Shown in pieces: positions 60,942-64,000 of a stretch of 64,000 nt of DNA; position 1 is the stretch's first letter, and the number at the start of each line of letters is the position of its first letter. This stretch comes from Desulfuromonadaceae bacterium (GTDB lineage Bacteria; Desulfobacterota; Desulfuromonadia; Geobacterales; Pseudopelobacteraceae), in contig JAQUHA010000005.1 of the NCBI GenBank assembly GCA_028683855.1, forward strand, positions 62,001 through 126,000. Direction: 5' to 3'. The notes beneath the pieces were generated by a model. It was not told where the DNA came from. It searched no databases and was given only the letters and a program-made list of their open reading frames with translations. The position numbers were made by a program, and so were the translations under genes.

Positions 60942-62750
60942 TCAAAACAAATCTACATTATCTCCAAACTCTGATTCATCAATACTGCTGTTTACAGCAA
61001 CCTGGCTAACTATGGCACTCTGCCCGCTTCTCTTGCGAGCAAGAGCCTCATGTATATGCCGTTCACTCTCCATAGTGTAGTGAGCTTCCATGTGACGCAG
61101 ATTCTCTTTAAACTCATTACTGGCAGGTTCAATTCTTCTCGACTCTGCAACAATTAACTCGAGGTTGGCTAAAACAGTATCAGCCATCCCCTTCGTCTGT
61201 TCATGAACCACAACTCCCGCTGTTGCGCGCTCAACGTCTTCCGTAAGAGTAAGAACCCGACTTTTAAGAGATGAAAGCACATGATTCATCTCGGAATTCA
61301 TACTCCCCAGGCTGCCGAGCGTAGCAGCCAGTTCGCTCTGCATGGCGGATATTCTTGTTCCAAGCTGATTTTCGTCATCTTCGGAATCCAGTAGCAGATA
61401 CTCTGTAACTGAATGAATTTCTGTCAGGGTAGCAGCAACAGAATCTGTCTGCCGCACCGCTTCGTCTGATAGTCGCTTGATAGCTTCAGCCAGAACTCCT
61501 AAAGCAGCCCCCTCAGGACCGGTAAGCGCAGCCTTGATCTGCGAATTAAGCGCAATAAGATCAATCTCAGAACCTATAGTTTCAATATCTGTAACAAAGG
61601 CGGCAATCTCATCAATAGTCTGAGCGACCTTCTTCATAGTCTCAGTCATTGTTCTGTCAGCATCCGCACATGATGACAGAACAGAGGTGACAGCCGCCAT
61701 GCCGTTGCTCATTACATCAACAAAAGATGAGCCGCCTGAATCAGCAGCACCTGTTATGGTTGCAGTATCCTCGGCAATTACAGACTGTTTACGGGCTATT
61801 TCACGCAGGTTTTCTATTATTATGCAGACCGCATTGTAGAGTTCACCTGAAGCAAAACGGAGCTGCGCCTCCTGCAGTTCACACACATCGCCAGCCTCGA
61901 TAACAAGCCTTTGTAAACCTGCATTATTATCCGCAGATAGATTTGCATCGGATAATTCAGATGTAAGCCGTTCAAGAGCCTCTACAACGTGCTCAAGCTG
62001 TTGACGCGTCATATCATGCATCTGCATAGACGATACAACCTCACTTATGCTGACAGTAACCTCGTTGGAAACAACAGCAACTGTCTCCCCAAAACGGTTA
62101 CAGCTTTCATTAATCTGAACAAGTGAATGTAAATTCTCAGCAGTGTCATGCAGAATTGATTTTACTTTAGTATTCTGTTGAGCCTCAGTAGAACGAACGT
62201 CAGCAAGATTTGCCGCTATCATAGTAAAAAGGAGTTGGCGATGAGCCATAATACCGGCTGACTTTTCGTTAACCTGATGCGAAAGCTTTTCTACATCCAT
62301 TGCCAGATTAACAAAACCGCTGCCCAGTTCGCCAAGACGTGCGCTCTCAATTTTTGTGGATATACTAAGCATTCGAAGTGTCTTGTTCATCTTCTGAAAA
62401 CCTTCCAGCGGTTCTGAAAGTTTATCCAGAAGAGTCTGAACCTGCTGGAGAGTGGCGCAACTGTCGGCACTCCGCGATCTTGCGCTCGCCAGATAAGAAT
62501 CCATATCAGCCATCATACGCTCAAGACTCATTGTAAGAGATTTTACATTATCACCGGAGACCGTCGCTACAAGCTGATTAGCCATACCGGAAATTTCAGC
62601 AGAGCGCTGATAGAACATCTGCAGTTCTGACCCGATCTGAAGAAATACATCTTCAGTTGTTCCAGCCATGCGCTTTAAAATATCGATTGACGGCTTGATA
62701 ATCTCCCGCCAACCTGAAATTTCAGTATTTTTACCGGTGTCTAAAATCAT
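60942..62750 (-). CDS. Divergent soluble methyl-accepting chemotaxis-like protein
   Basis: The 602-residue, almost fully helical cytoplasmic protein has no signal peptide, membrane helix or sensor domain. Near residue 400 it has IDEIAAFVTDIETIGSEIDLIALNSQIKAAL, like the receptor signalling tip. The continuation TGPEGAALGVLAEAIKRLSDEAV replaces the standard R-A-G-E-x-G-R-G-F-A-V-V-A-x-E-V-R-x-L. The N-terminal 300 residues are coiled coil. It could be a soluble scaffold or receptor for the CheA here. The STAS gene follows after 11 bp, a receiver gene precedes by 11 bp. Confidence 0.75.
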   Translation of the reverse strand: MILDTGKNTEISGWREIIKPSIDILKRMAGTTEDVFLQIGSELQMFYQRSAEISGMANQLVATVSGDNVKSLTMSLERMMADMDSYLASARSRSADSCATLQQVQTLLDKLSEPLEGFQKMNKTLRMLSISTKIESARLGELGSGFVNLAMDVEKLSHQVNEKSAGIMAHRQLLFTMIAANLADVRSTEAQQNTKVKSILHDTAENLHSLVQINESCNRFGETVAVVSNEVTVSISEVVSSMQMHDMTRQQLEHVVEALERLTSELSDANLSADNNAGLQRLVIEAGDVCELQEAQLRFASGELYNAVCIIIENLREIARKQSVIAEDTATITGAADSGGSSFVDVMSNGMAAVTSVLSSCADADRTMTETMKKVAQTIDEIAAFVTDIETIGSEIDLIALNSQIKAALTGPEGAALGVLAEAIKRLSDEAVRQTDSVAATLTEIHSVTEYLLLDSEDDENQLGTRISAMQSELAATLGSLGSMNSEMNHVLSSLKSRVLTLTEDVERATAGVVVHEQTKGMADTVLANLELIVAESRRIEPASNEFKENLRHMEAHYTMESERHIHEALARKRSGQSAIVSQVAVNSSIDESEFGDNVDLF

Positions 62751-62761
62751 CTTATAAATTC

Positions 62762-63160
62762 CTATGGCATAAGCTTGAGCTTACGAAGTTCATTAGCCAG
62801 CTTATGCCTGCTGATCGGTTTGACAATATAGGCATCTGCCTCACATTCATTAAATGACCTTATCACCGTATGAGGGTCGTCAAGTGCGGTAGTCATTATA
62901 ACTTTTACTGCGAGAGAGTGAGGTATTTCCATCTTTCTCTCCATAGCACGAATGCTCTGCAGCGCCTCCATTCCATCAACAACCGGCATCATAATATCCA
63001 TAAACACGGCATCGTAAGGGCGTTTTGCTTCATGAGCCAACCGAAACGAATCAATCGCTTCCTGCCCATTCACAGCTATATCGCAGTCAAATTGGGTTGA
63101 AAGCAGCTCTTTTAATATACGTCTGGACAATAGATGGTCTTCGGCTATTAGACATTTCAC
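62762..63160 (-). CDS. Single-domain response regulator
   Basis: The 132-residue receiver has CLIAEDHLLSRRILKELL, phospho-Asp 55 in AVFMDIMMPVVDG, VIMTTALDD and the Lys in AYIVKPISRHKL. No output domain. It lies 16 bp after the kinase gene and 11 bp before the MCP-like gene, so it is probably phosphorylated by that kinase. It may act on the scaffold protein. Confidence 0.9.
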   Translation of the reverse strand: MKCLIAEDHLLSRRILKELLSTQFDCDIAVNGQEAIDSFRLAHEAKRPYDAVFMDIMMPVVDGMEALQSIRAMERKMEIPHSLAVKVIMTTALDDPHTVIRSFNECEADAYIVKPISRHKLANELRKLKLMP

Positions 63161-63176
63161 GATGATTCTCCTTCTT

Positions 63177-64000
63177 TCAGGGAGTACTGATTTTCAATTT
63201 GATTATAAAACGACTGCCACCTTCAGGATTCTGCTCCGCCCACACCTTACCATTCAAAAGCATCGCATTCTGACGTGCTATTGCCAAGCCGAGTCCAACC
63301 CCCTCATAACTGCGACTGAAAGAGCTGTCTGCCTGCACAAACGGCTCAAATATGCGCTCCAGCATTCCATCAGGCACACCTATACCGCTGTCAGTAAGTA
63401 TAAACTCCAGAACATCTTCCTCACCCTTTACTGAGTGGCGCAAAACCTCGAGAAGAACAGAACCGTGACTTGTAAACTTTAAAGCGTTACCGATAAGTAT
63501 TTCGAGCAATCTACTCAGCTTTTCGCGGTCAGTCCATATCTGATTCGGCAGATCTTCAGCCAGTTTCAGAGAGAAGTTAATCCCTTTGCGGGCGAAGAGT
63601 TTCTGCTGTTCAGTAACGACACCTTTCAGCAGAGTGGTAAGACATATCAGATCGTGGCATGAACCGGTTGAATCTGAAACTGCTCTTGAATTGAATGAGA
63701 GTAACTGATCTATTAAATCCATCATTGTGGCTGCTGACTGACGAGCCATTGAAAGATACTCGGCTGCGTTTCCGGAAATTTCCTCTTCACTTAATAAATC
63801 AAGAGAACCGATTACTCCGTTCATGGGAGTACGCATTTCGTGAGAGATCGTAGACATGAACTTGCTCTTATCGGCAAGAGCCTGCTGAAGTGAAGTTCTC
63901 GCGAAATCAAGTTCAGCCATTGATTTTCTCAGTTCCGCAGTCCGGCTGACAACAGTCTCTTCAAGTTCTACAAGATAGTTCTTCTCCATTTTCTGCAGAT
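63177..64000 (-). CDS. Sensor histidine kinase, C-terminal part (runs off window)
   Basis: The track shows 270 residues from an internal Met, but the frame stays open to the window edge (LQKMEKNYLVELEETVV), so the gene continues upstream. What is seen: a coiled-coil linker, HisKA with phospho-His in FMSTISHEMRTPMNGVIG, and a HATPase domain (N box LIGNALKFTSHGS, LTDSGIGVPDG, GVGLGLAIARQNAML). The sensory part is outside. It ends with no receiver; the adjacent single-domain regulator could fill that role. Confidence 0.9.
   Translation of the reverse strand, partial: LQKMEKNYLVELEETVVSRTAELRKSMAELDFARTSLQQALADKSKFMSTISHEMRTPMNGVIGSLDLLSEEEISGNAAEYLSMARQSAATMMDLIDQLLSFNSRAVSDSTGSCHDLICLTTLLKGVVTEQQKLFARKGINFSLKLAEDLPNQIWTDREKLSRLLEILIGNALKFTSHGSVLLEVLRHSVKGEEDVLEFILTDSGIGVPDGMLERIFEPFVQADSSFSRSYEGVGLGLAIARQNAMLLNGKVWAEQNPEGGSRFIIKLKISTP

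Overview
The window reads as chromosome of a Gram-negative, respiratory, motile bacterium of the Desulfuromonadia (Geobacter/Desulfuromonas/Geopsychrobacter-like). Evidence: a complete Kdo/LPS-export block ending in rpoN, multihaem c-type cytochromes beside an NHL-repeat lipoprotein, an atypical secretion system mixing Gsp and Pil parts, sigma-54 regulators and a large chemotaxis cluster. Codon use is moderately AT-rich, except for one clearly GC-richer island at about 39.6-47.3 kb.

Layout. 1-7.2 kb (minus): kdsB, pyrG, kdsA, kdsD, kdsC, lptC, lptA, lptB and the 5' part of rpoN, which the ORF track misses because it runs off the edge. These genes make CMP-Kdo and export LPS. 7.5-9 kb (plus): an orphan ParA-like ATPase. 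8.9-24.1 kb (minus): a closely packed block running gspF, gspE, pilM, pilN, pilO, pilP-like, secretin with a C-terminal cohesin-like domain, three pseudopilins, ftsE, ftsX, envC, ctpA and a divergent polysaccharide deacetylase. It joins a secretion/pilus-like machine to peptidoglycan remodelling. 24.2-30 kb (minus): three multihaem cytochromes, an NHL lipoprotein, a small membrane protein, a dolichol-phosphate-mannose-synthase-like glycosyltransferase and a type II NADH dehydrogenase-like flavoprotein. 30.1-33.5 kb (plus): Cache-domain kinase plus sigma-54 response regulator. 33.5-38.4 kb (minus): pfkA, rarA, glgP. 38.5-39.4 kb (plus): smpB and the tmRNA gene with its terminator.

39.6-47.3 kb (minus): type I restriction-modification island directly 3' of tmRNA, in order hsdR, rhuM-like, hsdS, DUF559 endonuclease, hsdM. 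It carries two families of GC-rich palindromic repeats. One pair brackets the DUF559 gene as inverted repeats; the other family sits in frame inside hsdR and rhuM. This is the most unusual part of the window. 47.3-48.1 kb is decayed DNA: an IS4-type transposase remnant inside a frameshifted arsC-like remnant.

48.2-54.1 kb (plus): a coupled 28-codon ORF, YedE/YeeE transporter, TusA-like protein, hybrid histidine kinase, OmpA-family porin-like protein and mscL. 54.1-64 kb (minus): a chemotaxis/signalling cluster (kinase, receiver, divergent soluble MCP-like protein, STAS, CheY, CheA, CheR, CheD, CheB, a kinase-like protein lacking the phospho-accepting His, and a second CheD). All calls come from reading the sequence; no database search was possible.
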